DNA of 64,000 nt from Bryopsis sp. KO-2023 (GCA_030272585.1 BSYQ01000003.1:4898001-4962000); one strand, 5' to 3'. Counted from the first letter of the stretch, positions 47,485 through 59,636 are shown. Program-made: numbers and translations. Notes: generated from the letters alone by a model not told the origin.

Positions 47485-48800
47485 TCACATGCACACAATA
47501 GATCAAAAGTCCCAGCAAATTTACCAGCCAGAACTGAAATGCAGTGTGAACCCATCCAAGTGGCAGCCCTTTTTGGGGGGGGAGAAAGCGACAATCGGAA
47601 AAACAAGGTTTCAAGAATGTTGTGGTTTTCTCAGTGTTTTTCTGCCAGAGCAAGAAGCTCCCCAGAGCCAGAAATAGTAACTTTCCAAAATTTTCAAGTG
47701 ACCCCAGGGTTGAAAGCTAGCTGCGATTCTAATTATCGTCAACCCCCTCCCCCTCTTGGAACCGATTTCGCCTCGGATTCTTGCTGGAAAGTTGCTTTTG
47801 GTTCAACACGCTTTGTGGCTCCTAAGCGGGGACTAACCTGAACGCGCACAACCCGTCTGGTCCTAGCCGTTCTCGGTCTCGACACGCTGGGCCTGCCTCC
47901 GACCAACCCATAAACCCTGTCAATAATCCTCCGCGGTTGCAAGCAAACGGGAAGAAGAGAAGGACCGCCTGAACACGAAAATCACTGAATCTCCCACTAT
48001 GGACCGCCACAAGCTCTGAGCTAGCGTTCCCCCTTCGAAAAGCGACAAGTTTCTGGCAAGAATCCGAACGGTGGGCAAGGAACCCCCGGCGACGACAAAA
48101 GGCGTAACTGGCTCTCGGGGAGAATTTGAACGGTGGGAAGCATGTGGGAGGAGCACTTCGCGAAATGTCGAACAGCTCGTTTCCAAGCTGCATTCGGAAA
48201 CCGGTTGGAAGCGAGCGACGAACACCACGGCCAGCCCCGTGCGGCACGCGACATTCACGCGAAGGTCTCACCGTCACCCAGACAACGTACATGCTTCCCC
48301 AAACAAACGCAACAATCGAAAATATTGACAAACGACGACTATAGAATGGTGTTCGCGCGATTCCCCACCTGGCCCAGTTTCCCCGTCCGACTCTGTGTAT
48401 GGCAGGCGTTGTAAACCGCTTCTCTCCAGTCCTTCTTCCGCCATGATTTCGAGTTTCTTTCCCAAAACGAACACACGTTTTGTTTATCGCCTCTGTTCGC
48501 CCTCCCTGGTAACAGCTGAAGAAAGACTCCCCCCAGCAAGCACGAAACACGGTGACATGGCGCTGACGTCCCTCCATAGAATGATCTCAAAGATCCCAAC
48601 TCTGATTCACCACCTTGAAAAAATAAACGTACCAGCAACCGTGAAACGAAAAACGAAAAAAGCCGCCTGTACTTTCTGAAATAAAACTGCATTCAGCGGC
48701 ACTGCATGTACATCACTAATGACGTTCCCCCAATAAAACCCAACCCCCTTTGCTTGACATCCACTTCCCTCAACCCCCCTGTGTGGTGCTTCTGTCTGAA
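47485..48800. promoter_or_regulatory. Divergent spacer between RING and LAS1 genes
   Basis: This 1.3 kb spacer is GC- and CpG-richer than its surroundings between about 47820 and 48570, as expected of a shared promoter region. It contains an ATG-started 251-codon minus frame (48577-47822) that has no recognisable domain and does not splice in frame to the RING gene. I treat it as a by-product of base composition. Confidence 0.5.
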
Positions 48801-51800
48801 ATGGCAAGGACTTGTGACGATATGGCTCATGAAGTCAAAATCGACCCGACGGCGCTCTGGTCGGAGGTTCCTTGGTCGACACCGGTGGAGTTCAAAGAAC
48901 TCCGGGACTGCCTGCTGTCCAAGCGATGGCAGAAAGTCAAGCGGGGACTGGAACAGGTTGGTAGGCGTGCCATCAGGTGCATCTTTCGTTTTCAAAATTA
49001 CAAGCAGGCTCCCAGGGAAGTATTTTGCTTCCTTTTCTGCAGTGCCAAATCTTGGGGACTGCAGCAGCACTGAGGGACAAAATGATGCATGATGAGCGGC
49101 ATCATTTTGAGCAAATTTCAGTTGCATGGAGAATTTGTTCAGGTTTTTTTTTTCTATGGTTGATGGTCTGACAGGTTGAGGCGTGGAAGAAGGCGGACAA
49201 AGAGGTCCCCTTAAAGGTGGAGGCAACTTGCTTCCTGTTGCAAGCTTTTCTCAGGGACCCCGGCAACACCCCCTGCTCCGAGTCGATCGATGCGCTGGGG
49301 GGTCCCTTCACCTCTGGGGAGCTCGGGAGCGCTTACGCCTTGGCCATCGTCAGGTAATTTCCAGGTTTTCTTCATGGTCATTTAACTGTTCACAGTTGCA
49401 ACTCTTTCCAATCAGTTTTCTTCGTTTCTTTAACTTGTTGCTGAAATGTGAAGTGATATGCAGAAAGATTTTAAAGGAAAAATACGGTGGGTTGGGCAGG
49501 GTTGTGAGCAGCATCGTGGACCCAATCCGACGTCAGGTGCCGGTCAACATGGATGTGATTGCGGAGAGCGAGGGGTTTCCCATGGCTTGCTTGGAGGTTC
49601 GCCATGGTATCGTGCACAACAAGATGCCCTCCCTTGAGGAGCTGCAACGTGGTGCCAAGGATTGCTTGACATACCTTACCAAGCACTTTTGGTATGTGGA
49701 GAAAAAAAGCCATGCATGCTTCTGCATGTCTATCTTGACACACATGTTTGTGATCCGGTGAAGGATTTAGATTTACCCTGTGTTGGTCGTTTCCGAGGTT
49801 TCATGTTGAGCTGTGAAGAGGAATTTGGCTCCCTGGAATCGTAATTTGCTTTGGAACTTTTTTGCAGGGATGCCATGTGCGATTGGTACCTGCCTTCGAG
49901 GGACAAGGTGGAAAAGGTGCGAGAATAAATATCGAATGCCAAAACTTTTTTTCTGCAACAAACTTTCCGCTGATTCTGGCTGATCCAGTGAGGGGTGCCG
50001 GATTCATGCTGTCCAGCAGAGAATGCTTTCATAAAGTCAATCAATGTGCCCATCAGAGTTGGAGGCAATGTGAAAGCTGGGATGGAATGCATGCATGTAC
50101 ATGATGGATCATGTTTCGGCATCCAAATTTATTTGCATGTGTTTTTTTTTTGTGTCCGTGAAGGAGTTGAGGGAGTTCTTCAACTTCCACGAGCGATTGA
50201 ACCGGAGGAGAACCAGGAAATCTGGTTCACGCGTTTGGGGGAAGAGGCTCCGGGATTCGAGCTCCGAAGGGGAGGAAAACGTTGAAGATGGAAATGGAAA
50301 TCCACGGAGCCGAGAAGGTATGGATGTGTGCGTGTGTGTGTTTCACCCGTACAAGTCTTGACTATCGTGACTGTTGGTTTGGTACTTACTTCTGTTTGTT
50401 TGTTTGTTTGTTTGTTTGTTTGTTTGTTTTACTTTGGAGGGTGTTTTTCAACCCCCTCCTCCTCTCCCTTTCCACTGTTTTGCAAGTGCATGGAAGTCAA
50501 TTTCGGGGGGCGAGGGATGACTGTATCCAGCATGAATATGTGTCAAAAGTAAAGCCCCGTCAGTGTTTGTTCAAATATTGATCTCCATTGGAAAAAAAAA
50601 CGATTTTGGGATTTGAATGCATGTTTGTGTGTTTCGCTGCAACAGAGATGAGTTCCTTGAAGGGGTTGGAGGTCCAGAAGCAAGTGATGCGCTCTTCGGC
50701 CTCCATTCAGGCTTTGACGAATGCATCGATGACCTCCGTAACAAATATCCTGCTGGAAAAGTTTTCGCCGCAGGACCATTTGGAAGGTACATATGACAAA
50801 AAAACAGCCGACCCAACCACACATTCCATTCCTGTGCTGACACATATTTTTGTAGGGTTTTGCCTTGCCCATCAAATTGCATCCTTTTTCGAGTGGTGGT
50901 TTCTTGTTTTTTTCCCCCGCTTTTTCACTTAATGGGATGAAAATTCGATGCTCTTTTCAGGACTGGGGAAAATCATCGAGTTGTGTCCAAAGGCGTACTC
51001 GGCGCTTTTGGAGCAATTCGTGGCAAGGTCGGTGAGAGGGAAGCAGTCGCAGGGGCATTGGTTCGGTTGGCTCACAGCCGGCGAAAGGTGTGTGTGTGTG
51101 GAATTTCCCCAGCAATGCTATTTTTTTTCATTCCATTTCATCAATCCATGCTGTGTCTGTGGGTCTGTCAAAACTCCTGAGACTTCTTCTTCCATGAATC
51201 GCCTTTGCAGCCGTTCCTCACTCTTGTCGAAAGCCGACCACAAGCATCATATGATGCATTTGGTTCGCTCCTGCCATCCCGCCACCCCGACCCACGTCAT
51301 TTCCGAAGGAGGGGCCGGCACTATCAAAGCGCTCCTGGGCTGGATTTTGGATTCGGGATGTCAAAGAGGGTACTTGGTAGAAACGAATGCCGAGGAAATC
51401 AGAGCGTTGGCAAACGACATCCTGGAAGGAGCCGGAAAGGTGGACCCAGATGTGAAGCGAAAGAGGATAGATCCTGGGTTCATACCATTAATAGCTTCTA
51501 AGGAGGATTCCGATGGAGGTGAGTGGGCGGCTGGTCGTGTGCAGATGAGAATCTGTTTGATTGTTTTTTTTGGTCCCGGTTGTGGGTTGGGTTTTTTTGA
51601 ACAGTTTGTGTAATTGCTGGGTGAGATTTTGACGTTTGTTGCAGGAGGAATTGGGCTAGAGGAAGTGGAAGCTTCTGAGGAGAGGGAACGAAAATTGAGC
51701 AAATTTTTTGAGGGAGGGGAATGTGAGGAAAAGAAAGAAGTCGAGAAAAAGGATGTTTCGAAAAAAATCGCAGGTAGGCATTAGGCATGCGGGCTGATCT

Positions 51801-54141
51801 GAAAAGGAAAGAAAAAAAAAGAAAAAAAGAGAGATTGTCAGATAGGCAGAGAGAGACAGACAGACAGAAAAAAATATTTGAGATATGTAAATCCTGTTAT
51901 GTTGCAAAGGATTGTTTTTGTAGTTGGGTTATTCAAGGAAGTAGAGCATCGTTGTTCCGGGCTATTTTTGCTTGGTCTGTGTAATGAGAAAAAAGTTATA
52001 AAAAAAAGAAGAAAAAAAAAGAGTGGCTTAATTTCACAGGGGGTAGAGACGTCCTCGTTAGACGAATTCCGAGTTCGTTCGAGAAGAATTCAGCAGACAT
52101 TCCCTTGGCTCCGGTGACTCCCAAATCATCGACAGCACCACCTAGTGGCAAAGTTTTGAAATTTCGTGGAAATATGATGTACACCCTTTTGGATGTGGTG
52201 GGGGATGCCTATTGCCGAGGGATCCCTCCGGAATGCAAAACCATCGGTTTCGACATCGAGTGGCGACCCCAATACGAAAAGGGAAAGCCACAGAGGAAGA
52301 CGGCCCTCGTGCAATTGTGCTATTCGATGGGAAAGGAGGTGATTAAAAAAAAAAACCTGTGAACGGATGAAAGTAACCATCAGTGTGTTGCTGATGAAAA
52401 GAGGGGGGGGGGGGGGGGTATTTTTTTGGGGGAAAAAAGGCTCCTTCGTTTTAGCAAACTTTTACTGGTCCCATCATTTTCGAAACATGCTGTGCTTTAG
52501 AACCACTGTTTTTTTGCTCGAAATTGACGTCAAGCGTCCCTTTCGATTTTTTTTCCTTTTTGTTTCTACTGATCAGAGAAATTCGCAAAAACAAGGAAAA
52601 AAGAAAGACGCTGTTGAAAAGCAAGCTGGTTGTTCCTTTTCTGTCAGGGTGAATCGAAATACCACTGCGTACTCGTGCATGTTTTCCATTGTGGAGTGCC
52701 GGAGGGTCTGAAAATTTTGCTTGCAAACCCCGACATAAAGAAGGTCGGAGTGAATGTGTTTGGGGATGCTCGAAAATTGGAGCACGATTATGGCTTAGAG
52801 GTGGAGGGCTGCGTGGATATTTCGACAGAAGCCATGAGCAGGGTGCTCCCGGGAGAAGGCGGCTCCACAGAATCATTCTATAAGTTAAAGAGTTTGAAAG
52901 GTAGAATAAAATACAGAAGAAAAATAATAATCATCTCCAAGAATCAATGTAAAAAGTGCCTGCTTTTGCGAAACGAGGTTTAAATTTTGGTGGAGCCCCT
53001 TTGATAAGAATGTACATGTACAGGTCTGTGCGAAGTGCTGCTGGGAGAGGAGCTTGCAAAAGACAAAAAGATTCGCTGTGGAAATTGGGAAAGCCTTCCT
53101 CTGAGCGAAACGCAGATGAGGTATGGCGCCACAGACGCTTACGCATCCCTCAAGTGCTACCAAGCCCTCCTTTCCCTGCCCAAGGCAGAAATCCCTCCAA
53201 TCACCGTCCAATCACAAAAGCCGCCAGATATCGATATCGGTGAGGTGGTTTTTTTGGCCTATGTCGATCGTTTTCTTCAATTTTAATTTTTTCCGCATGG
53301 GGTTCACAGGAAATCGATCATGCGTTTCGAAAAGACATATCTCCACTCCCCTTGCTCACCTGCTTGATTTCTTCTTACTGGAAAAGTACTTAAGTATTTC
53401 TTTATTTGTATTTGTTTAGGTCTTCGGACAGGTGGAGCGGAGGATGCTGGATACGTCCCAGAACTTGCGTCTGTTCAATATTTACCCCTATCGAAAGACC
53501 GGGTGTACAAAATGTTCATGGGCACCGATGCCATCCGAAAGCACAGCCTCACAGAAATTTTCCAGGCCCAGAGAATCAAACCAGCCACGATGCTCACCTA
53601 CATTTCATCAGCGATATTGTCAGGAAGGGGCTACGATTGGAAACGACTGGGTATTAAGGAGGAACTGGTTTTGAGTGTGGGCCGAGTTTTCCTGGAGAAG
53701 CTTTTCCCTGAAGATCCGGTACAGGAGAAAACAGCAGTCGCTTCTCAGCAATGGTCTAGCCCTCCTGGTGGGGACGCAACCACCCGAGCGAAGAAACGGA
53801 AAACCGAACTCGAAATTGCAGAGGAAAAAGCGAAGGAAAATGGAGCATCGGTGAAAGAGGGGGGTGTCGAAGAGAAAGTCACGGGGTCTGGTGATGAGAT
53901 TCTGGAAGAAGTGGTTGATCGAATTCGAGGGAAATTGAGGGATGATTTGCAACCTGATCACTTGGTGGATTTCCGTGCCTTCTTGAAGAAACGGAATGTG
54001 CGACTGTTGCATTTCAAGGAGAGTTTGGATGTTGAAGCAGAATTTGCCGAAATTCTAGTGGCGCTGGCCCACTTGGCTAGACTTGTTGGGTTATCTCACC
54101 AAGAAGAAAACGAGGCCATGGATATGGACTTGGATGAATAG
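48801..54141 (+). CDS. LAS1: LAS1 ITS2 endonuclease fused to WRN-like DEDDy 3'-5' exonuclease
   Basis: Fourteen exons: 48801-48956, 49175-49353, 49464-49691, 49868-49916, 50164-50317, 50487-50548, 50648-50786, 50961-51087, 51211-51518, 51645-51773, 52040-52338, 52648-52900, 53024-53239, 53420-54141. The total is 3021 nt, giving 1006 residues in one frame. Residues 1-510 are LAS1, the HEPN nuclease that cuts ITS2 in pre-rRNA; its catalytic RHGIVH (RHxxxH) is at 158-163. Residues from about 550 to 760 are a DnaQ-type exonuclease closest to the Werner exonuclease: FDIEW (D582, E584), VFGDARKLEHDYG, and YGATDAY, the DEDDy signature. Beyond it, KHSLTEIFQAQRIKP to GYDWKRLGI resembles the RecQ C-terminal helix-turn-helix. 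The exonuclease part has no ATG upstream of its conserved start, which supports the fusion. Two separate genes with an unseen first exon near 51.8-52.0 kb remain possible. Confidence 0.8.
50393..50429. repeat. (GTTT)n microsatellite in an LAS1 intron
   Basis: About nine tandem GTTT units lie in the intron between the exons at 50164-50317 and 50487-50548. Confidence 0.9.
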
Positions 54142-54904
54142 GGGGAAGAATAGGGGGGGGGGCCAGTTTGTTTTCTTGTGCCCCCGAGGCAGGATGAAAT
54201 TTGAAAAAAACCTGAACGTTTCGGTTTTAGCCTTTTTTTTTTTCAAAGGAAACGTTATGTGTTGAGTGATGTGTATAATATACGGAAATGGACTCTAGGA
54301 TTCGATTTAGTGATTTTTAAAGTTGGTGGTTGGAACAATGGATGCTTGATACAAAACAGAGTGCATGGAACGAGGTCCTTTTCACGGGTTGAAAGCTTTG
54401 TCATTACAATGCAAATGGGAAAATCGAATCACCGAACAGAATTCGTTCGAATGCCAAAGGAATGGCCGCCTCCGCCTTCAGCAACGGGAAAATCAATCAA
54501 TCAATCAATCGCTGCGACGAGGAAAAAATTCTCGTAAAAAAAGTGGAAATCATCAGAGAACGAGGTGTGGAATTGGTGGAGTGGCCACGTGGTTCGGAGG
54601 AACGAGGATATATCCGTGGGCCTGGTGATTGATTGGTGATCAATTGTAGTAACTCTTCGAAGGATATGAGGTGTTGGGATGTCTTTTGTTAGACTGGCGG
54701 TGTGTGTTGTGCACTTTCACATCCACACATCGCATCAACAGGACTGTGTTTATTCTTGGACTGATTCTCCACCAACCCCTCTTCAGTCCAAGGAGAATGA
54801 CCTTGCTGGAGCGATTGCGATAGGTCTGTCTGTGATGCCCGCTCCGACCTCACCAGGCGGCCGATTCAAAATCTGTGAAGGGCCTGCCGGACGCTGTATA
54901 CTCC
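54142..54904. other. Spacer before the sulfotransferase gene
   Basis: About 760 bp holding the 3' end of the exonuclease transcript and the sulfotransferase promoter. It includes a short (ATCA)n run near 54490-54510. Open frames here are short and unrelated to known proteins. Confidence 0.45.
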
Positions 54905-57311
54905 ATGGCGCCGCCAAACATCGCGGCCCTGTTGATTCTGGGGATCGTGTCGAGCGGCGGCGTAGGAACGGTCGCAGGGCAGAGCCAATTCTCGTTTCGA
55001 TACGATGACGGCCTGTGCCGCGAAATCACGTCTGAGAATGCTGCGAGTTGCTGCGTGGACGACCCTTTGCCTCCAGCGGGCCCTTTTCCTGGGAAACTGG
55101 TGATCGGAATCGGGCCACGGAAAACCGGAACGACGTATCTGTACAGTTTGCTGCAGGATCACCCTGACATCAAGGTGCCTGGGCGGGAGTTGAAGGAATT
55201 GCATTTCTTTTCCACTCGGAGGAGTCGGTTAGATCGTGACAGCAAAAATGGGACGCTCGAGGAATACATGAGTTATTGGGATTTGAAGGACACCAGCGAA
55301 TCGACGGTGTTCATGGAGGTTTCTGCCGATTATTTCAGAGTGAGCCTTTTTCTAATTTTGCTTCCCGATCGGGTGAATCAATCGGAACAAAAAAAAACTA
55401 CAAAACAAGAAATCGATTCGCTTTTTTGATCATTTACACTTTCTCTTGAGCATTTTCATAATCCCCACTTGCTGATGCGAAAAGGAAAGCCTTAAAACTT
55501 TTACAAGAGAATTTGTACAAGCACAGAAACAGCACTCATATCCTCCCATCTCACTCTTTTCCTCTCCAAATTTAACTGACATTACTCTTCCATTCCCTTC
55601 TTTGTTTTCACACTGACATTCTTGTCAAATCATTTCACCAGGGTTTTGAGTGTTTGCAGTTTTTGTTCAGGATCCGGCTGCTCCTTGTAGATTGAAGCGA
55701 ATGGCCCCCCACGCAAAAATTTTGGTCAATTTCAGGGACCCGGCGGCTCGAGCTCTGTCTTTGACACAAATGCTCAGAATGCAATGTGTGCAGGACAAGG
55801 CAAAAAACACATTCAGAATAAACGAGCTGTACCCGAAAGTGTGCTGCACCGTTGCCAAACCTTTCCATTGCCTGTTCGAAGAAGCCAAAGAGGAAATTAG
55901 ACAAACCCCAGGATGTGATTTCCAGTCAGGTGAGCAGTCTCCCCCCCCCAAAAAAAAAAATTTTAACAATAATAATAAAAGTAATAAAATAAAGTAAAAT
56001 TGATTATTGAATGTGCGAAATGCAGGTAACACATTCGGAATGTGTTATTTGTATTTCCGCAATCATCGATACGGAGACAAAAAAATGCTTTAAATATGAA
56101 AGAAAGAAAAACAAAAAAACCCGTTGATAGACCTACCCACAATTCACCTCCTGTTGAACCTTTTTCCCAATTCAGGAAAGAAACGCTATTGTTTTCTTTT
56201 CGCCTCCTTTTTCGACAGCGAAACTCATTTGGCTTCTTGTTTTCCCCCCTTTTTCTTTTTTGGGTTGTGCAAATAAAAACCTAATCTGCTGTTTTCTTGC
56301 CAGGTGTTGCAAGGAAGAATTGGATGGAGTGCGCCCACAGGGAATATGTTCACGATCCGATACATTCGGGACATTATGCAGCGATCACCGCTTGGTGGTT
56401 CGAGTTTTTTCCCCCTGAGAATTTTCTTTTCATGAGACTGGAAGAAGATCTTATGGCGGTACGTACGTTCTTCGTTTCAAAAACTTGCTATCGACATTTT
56501 TTTTTATTTTATATACATGTATATATTTTTTTTAATTTTTTACTTTTTTTACTATTTTTTATAATGTATATATATATATTTTATTTTATTTTAAACTGGT
56601 GGATATCATCCCCCTCCTGTCACGCTCGTACCAAGTCTGGTTTGCATGTGCAAATATAAAAATACAAAGATTTCCTAACATGCATTTATTTTCCCTGTCT
56701 CATGGCTTCAGGACCCCCTGAAACAAGCGAACAGAGTGTTGGATTTCATTGGCATTACCACCCCATTGGAGAAGATCCCCGAAACGAACGCGAACAGCGG
56801 TCAATACACCTGGGTCGAACCGTTTCTGAAACCCACCCTTCGCCAGATGCAGGTCTACTTTTCCAGACCCAACACGGAGCTCATAATGTTTCTGCAAAGT
56901 CAGGGTCACGACCTGGGTCTGATGAATCTGGAAACCCCCAGAGAGAGCGCAGGTTCAATTCCTTTGCCGGTGGATTGCCCATACAAAGGCGATCTGGGTG
57001 AATTCGACCATCATGATATGCCCCAACATAACTCGCTGGATTTCTTGAAGGAAACTGTCGAACTGAAGGTGCAAAACTGTGAGGTTTCGGATTTCCCTTG
57101 CTGCGATGACCTGAAGGAGAGTTTTTATAGACTGACTGAGCTGTACAAACGGCGCCATGGATGGGGGCTGTTGAAATATTACCAGAAGCTGTGCGTAGTT
57201 GCGGTTGCTGGGGTATATTTCATCTATGTGTACAGGAGCCAACCTCGACTGGTCAAATTTTGGTTTGATGCTGTAAGAAGCCGTTTAATGAGGTTCCGTC
57301 GCCCCATTTGA
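54905..57311 (+). CDS. Carbohydrate sulfotransferase, GalNAc4S-6ST-like
   Basis: Four exons: 54905-55339, 55671-55929, 56304-56458, 56712-57311, total 1449 nt, giving 482 residues. Sulfotransferases of this family move sulfate from PAPS to hydroxyls of polysaccharides in the Golgi lumen. The 5'-phosphosulfate loop reads GIGPRKTGTTYL and the 3'-phosphate motif reads NFRDPAARALSL; ITAWWFEFFPPENFLFMRLEED is the family's next conserved block. Residues 1-25 (APPNIAALLILGIVSSGG) look like a cleavable signal peptide. A second hydrophobic segment lies at about 441-457 (LCVVAVAGVYFIYVY), followed by a basic tail, so the topology may be type I rather than the usual N-terminal anchor. Several cysteine pairs (ASCCVDD, KVCCTVA, FPCCDD) suggest luminal disulfides. 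The acceptor sugar cannot be read from sequence; sulfated wall, scale or matrix polysaccharide is likely in an alga. Confidence 0.88.
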
Positions 57312-58084
57312 TAAGAGGGGATTTTTATATTTTTTTTTGCAGTATTTTGACACCATCCACAAACTTATCGTGAAAAAAAAAGGGGGGGGGGAGGGGAAGG
57401 GGTTCAACAAACCATTTTACAATACAGATGTGAAACCCTCTTGTGTTGTATAATAAAATAAAAATTTGAAAAAGAAAACATGGAAAAGAAACCGATATCT
57501 GAGATGGTGCTGTTTGAGAAGTCTTTCGTTTTTATATTTTTGAGGTTTGCTTTTGTTTTTTCAACATTTTCGTGAATGCTCCTTTTTTAATGGAGCAACT
57601 CGATGATCCGCAGGACAATTTCCGTTTCTTTTTCTTTTCTTTTTCTTTTGCATGAGTTTCATGATCACAGTCGATAGAAAATTCAGAAGTTTCAAATGGT
57701 GGTGGTGGTGATCAGTCGAGGGTTATAAGAATTGGGGGCTTTGGGGATATTTTTTGAATCGGTTGAGGAAATGGCTGTCTAAGGAAAGTTTGTAGTTTTA
57801 ACTGTGATTATCAACAATTTTTTTCCATTCTCAATACAACGACATGTTTCGAAGGAGCGGAGAATAAAACAACTCTGTGAAGTGCTGCGAATTGATCAGT
57901 CCAAGGGGAGGGGGCAAATACGCCCCCCCCCCCCCAACCAGAGAATTTACAAACCCTTCTTTTATACATGTATGTACGAACCCCTCACACCTTTACCGAC
58001 TGCTGTAGATATCGACAGTACTTCCCCCGATTTCTAGGATTGACGGGTTGGAGAGCAGTTCGTATCGAGCGCCAATGATGGTAA
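57312..58084. other. Convergent spacer with likely polyadenylation signals
   Basis: About 770 bp between the stops of the sulfotransferase and LYR genes. AATAAAATAAAAA at about 57452-57464, some 145 bases after the sulfotransferase stop, is a reasonable polyadenylation signal. A 12-C run lies at 57923-57934. Confidence 0.5.
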
Positions 58085-59636
58085 CTACCGGGTTCTTCTG
58101 AACTCAGTTTCGGGGTCAGACTCCTCATGCTCTTCGTCATCCGCTTGAATGTAGATACTGTCTGATCGATCGGGCTCACCGGGTTCTGAATGTTCGAATG
58201 TTCCCCTCCAATCAAGCTTATCCAAGATGATCCGCCTCGAATCCGTTTCCTGACATCCCAAAGAGAAGCAAAATGAACTAAAACAAAAATAGAACAATGA
58301 GAATGGATGGTTTTGCAGTTAGGTGGGTCCACATCACCCACCACAGGATTTTTCTGCAGCTTGATGTTTGGAATAGACAGCTAAGAAAGGGTTAGGAACT
58401 TTATCGGGCTCAATGTTCGAAGTAAACGGCTGAGAAAGTGTTGCGTGTCGGTGGGTAACACCATGCACACACGCATATATATATATATTTTAAGCAGTTT
58501 GAATTGGGAAGGAACTCACATCCAGAAGGTGTTGATTCTGGTGAACAAACAAGGTGTACTGCCTTATCGCACTGCAAGAAAACCACATGCCACACACACT
58601 TTCAGAAGGAATGTTAAGAGCTTTGTTCAAAACGAAAGAGACATCCATCCACTGTCGCATGTAGGTTATTGCGGGTTTTTTATGTCAGACATCCAGCCAT
58701 GCACAGGAGTATGATTACTCACTCTCTTCGCATTGACCGAAACTGGACAAAACACACACACACATCAAAGACAGCAGTCAGCCATCATACCAATGCATGA
58801 ATAAGCAGAAAAGAACGGCACTTCCAGATATATACACACAGATCACACTGCGTCAAGAATCCACCCCACAACGATGTAAAAACACATAAGCATAAGGGAG
58901 GGCTCTTTTCTTGACGAGAATCGCTAATCAAGAAAAAGCAAAACGCAGAGTAAATTTTATGCTCTGAGAATGTATCCCACCCACCACGCTCCGGTCATCA
59001 GCCTCTATTTCTCGAAAAAACATCTGTTTGCATTGCTTGGTCAACCAGTTTCTGCATCCTGTCTGATGAACACAAAAGAACCAATCTTGAAAACTTGTCA
59101 AAAGCGGTTGTATTAGTAATAGGAGCAAAGTATGTTGGCAGGCATCCTAGATATGCGAGTGGAAGCATCCCATCCGCCCAATATCAACCAATCCCACAAC
59201 AGAGAGCTTGATTTTGATTTGATTTGGTTGGGAATCCACAACAAAACAATGAAATTGAACCATCCGAAAACAAAAACTGTCTAAATAATGGATCCTATAT
59301 CCAGAAGCTAGGCTTTGCCTTTTGCCTTTGCATTGCAGCTGGACTATCCTTTCAAAAAACACACTCAAAACAGAGCATCCAACTTCCCCTCATCTCAATT
59401 TCTATAAAGAGCGTCATAAGATGACGATCATGGCATCAATTTGATTCAATACCTGGATTTCAGGAGCCCCCCCCCCCCAATATCTAAAAATGTCCAAAGA
59501 AACGGAGACCTCCACATCCCAAAGTTACCTTTTGCCCCAGTTCTCCTGCTATTCTCAGGCAAACTCGATACAAGTCCACCACCCTTTCCCTGGCAGGAAT
59601 TCCACCTGTTGGATGCACTCTAAATCCAAAAGGCAT
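58085..59636 (-). CDS. LYR-motif (Complex1_LYR) protein with acidic tail
   Basis: Five exons on the minus strand: 59636-59529, 59062-58988, 58742-58723, 58571-58520, 58249-58085, total 420 nt, giving 139 residues. The LYR tripeptide is at residues 22-24 in VVDLYRVCLRIAGEL, followed by the expected helical, basic region (MFFREIEADDRS, RRDAIRQYTLFVHQ). LYR proteins are small mitochondrial factors that bind acyl-carrier protein and assist respiratory-complex or iron-sulfur assembly. This one ends in an unusual extension of about 40 residues full of Asp, Glu and Ser (QADDEEHEESDPE). The third exon is only 20 nt and was needed to restore the frame between its neighbours. The ATG used is the first in frame. 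Which LYR subfamily it belongs to is not clear. Start-to-start distance to the methyltransferase gene is 228 bp. Confidence 0.65.

Noticed and set aside
47822-48577. ATG-started 251-codon minus-strand open frame between RING and LAS1
   Set aside because: Arg/Ser-rich composition typical of CpG-rich promoter DNA, no domain, and its 3' donor does not join the RING exon in frame.
51787-51984. Independent first exon for the WRN-like exonuclease
   Set aside because: The frame is a Lys/Arg low-complexity run with no convincing donor; continuity with LAS1 is simpler.
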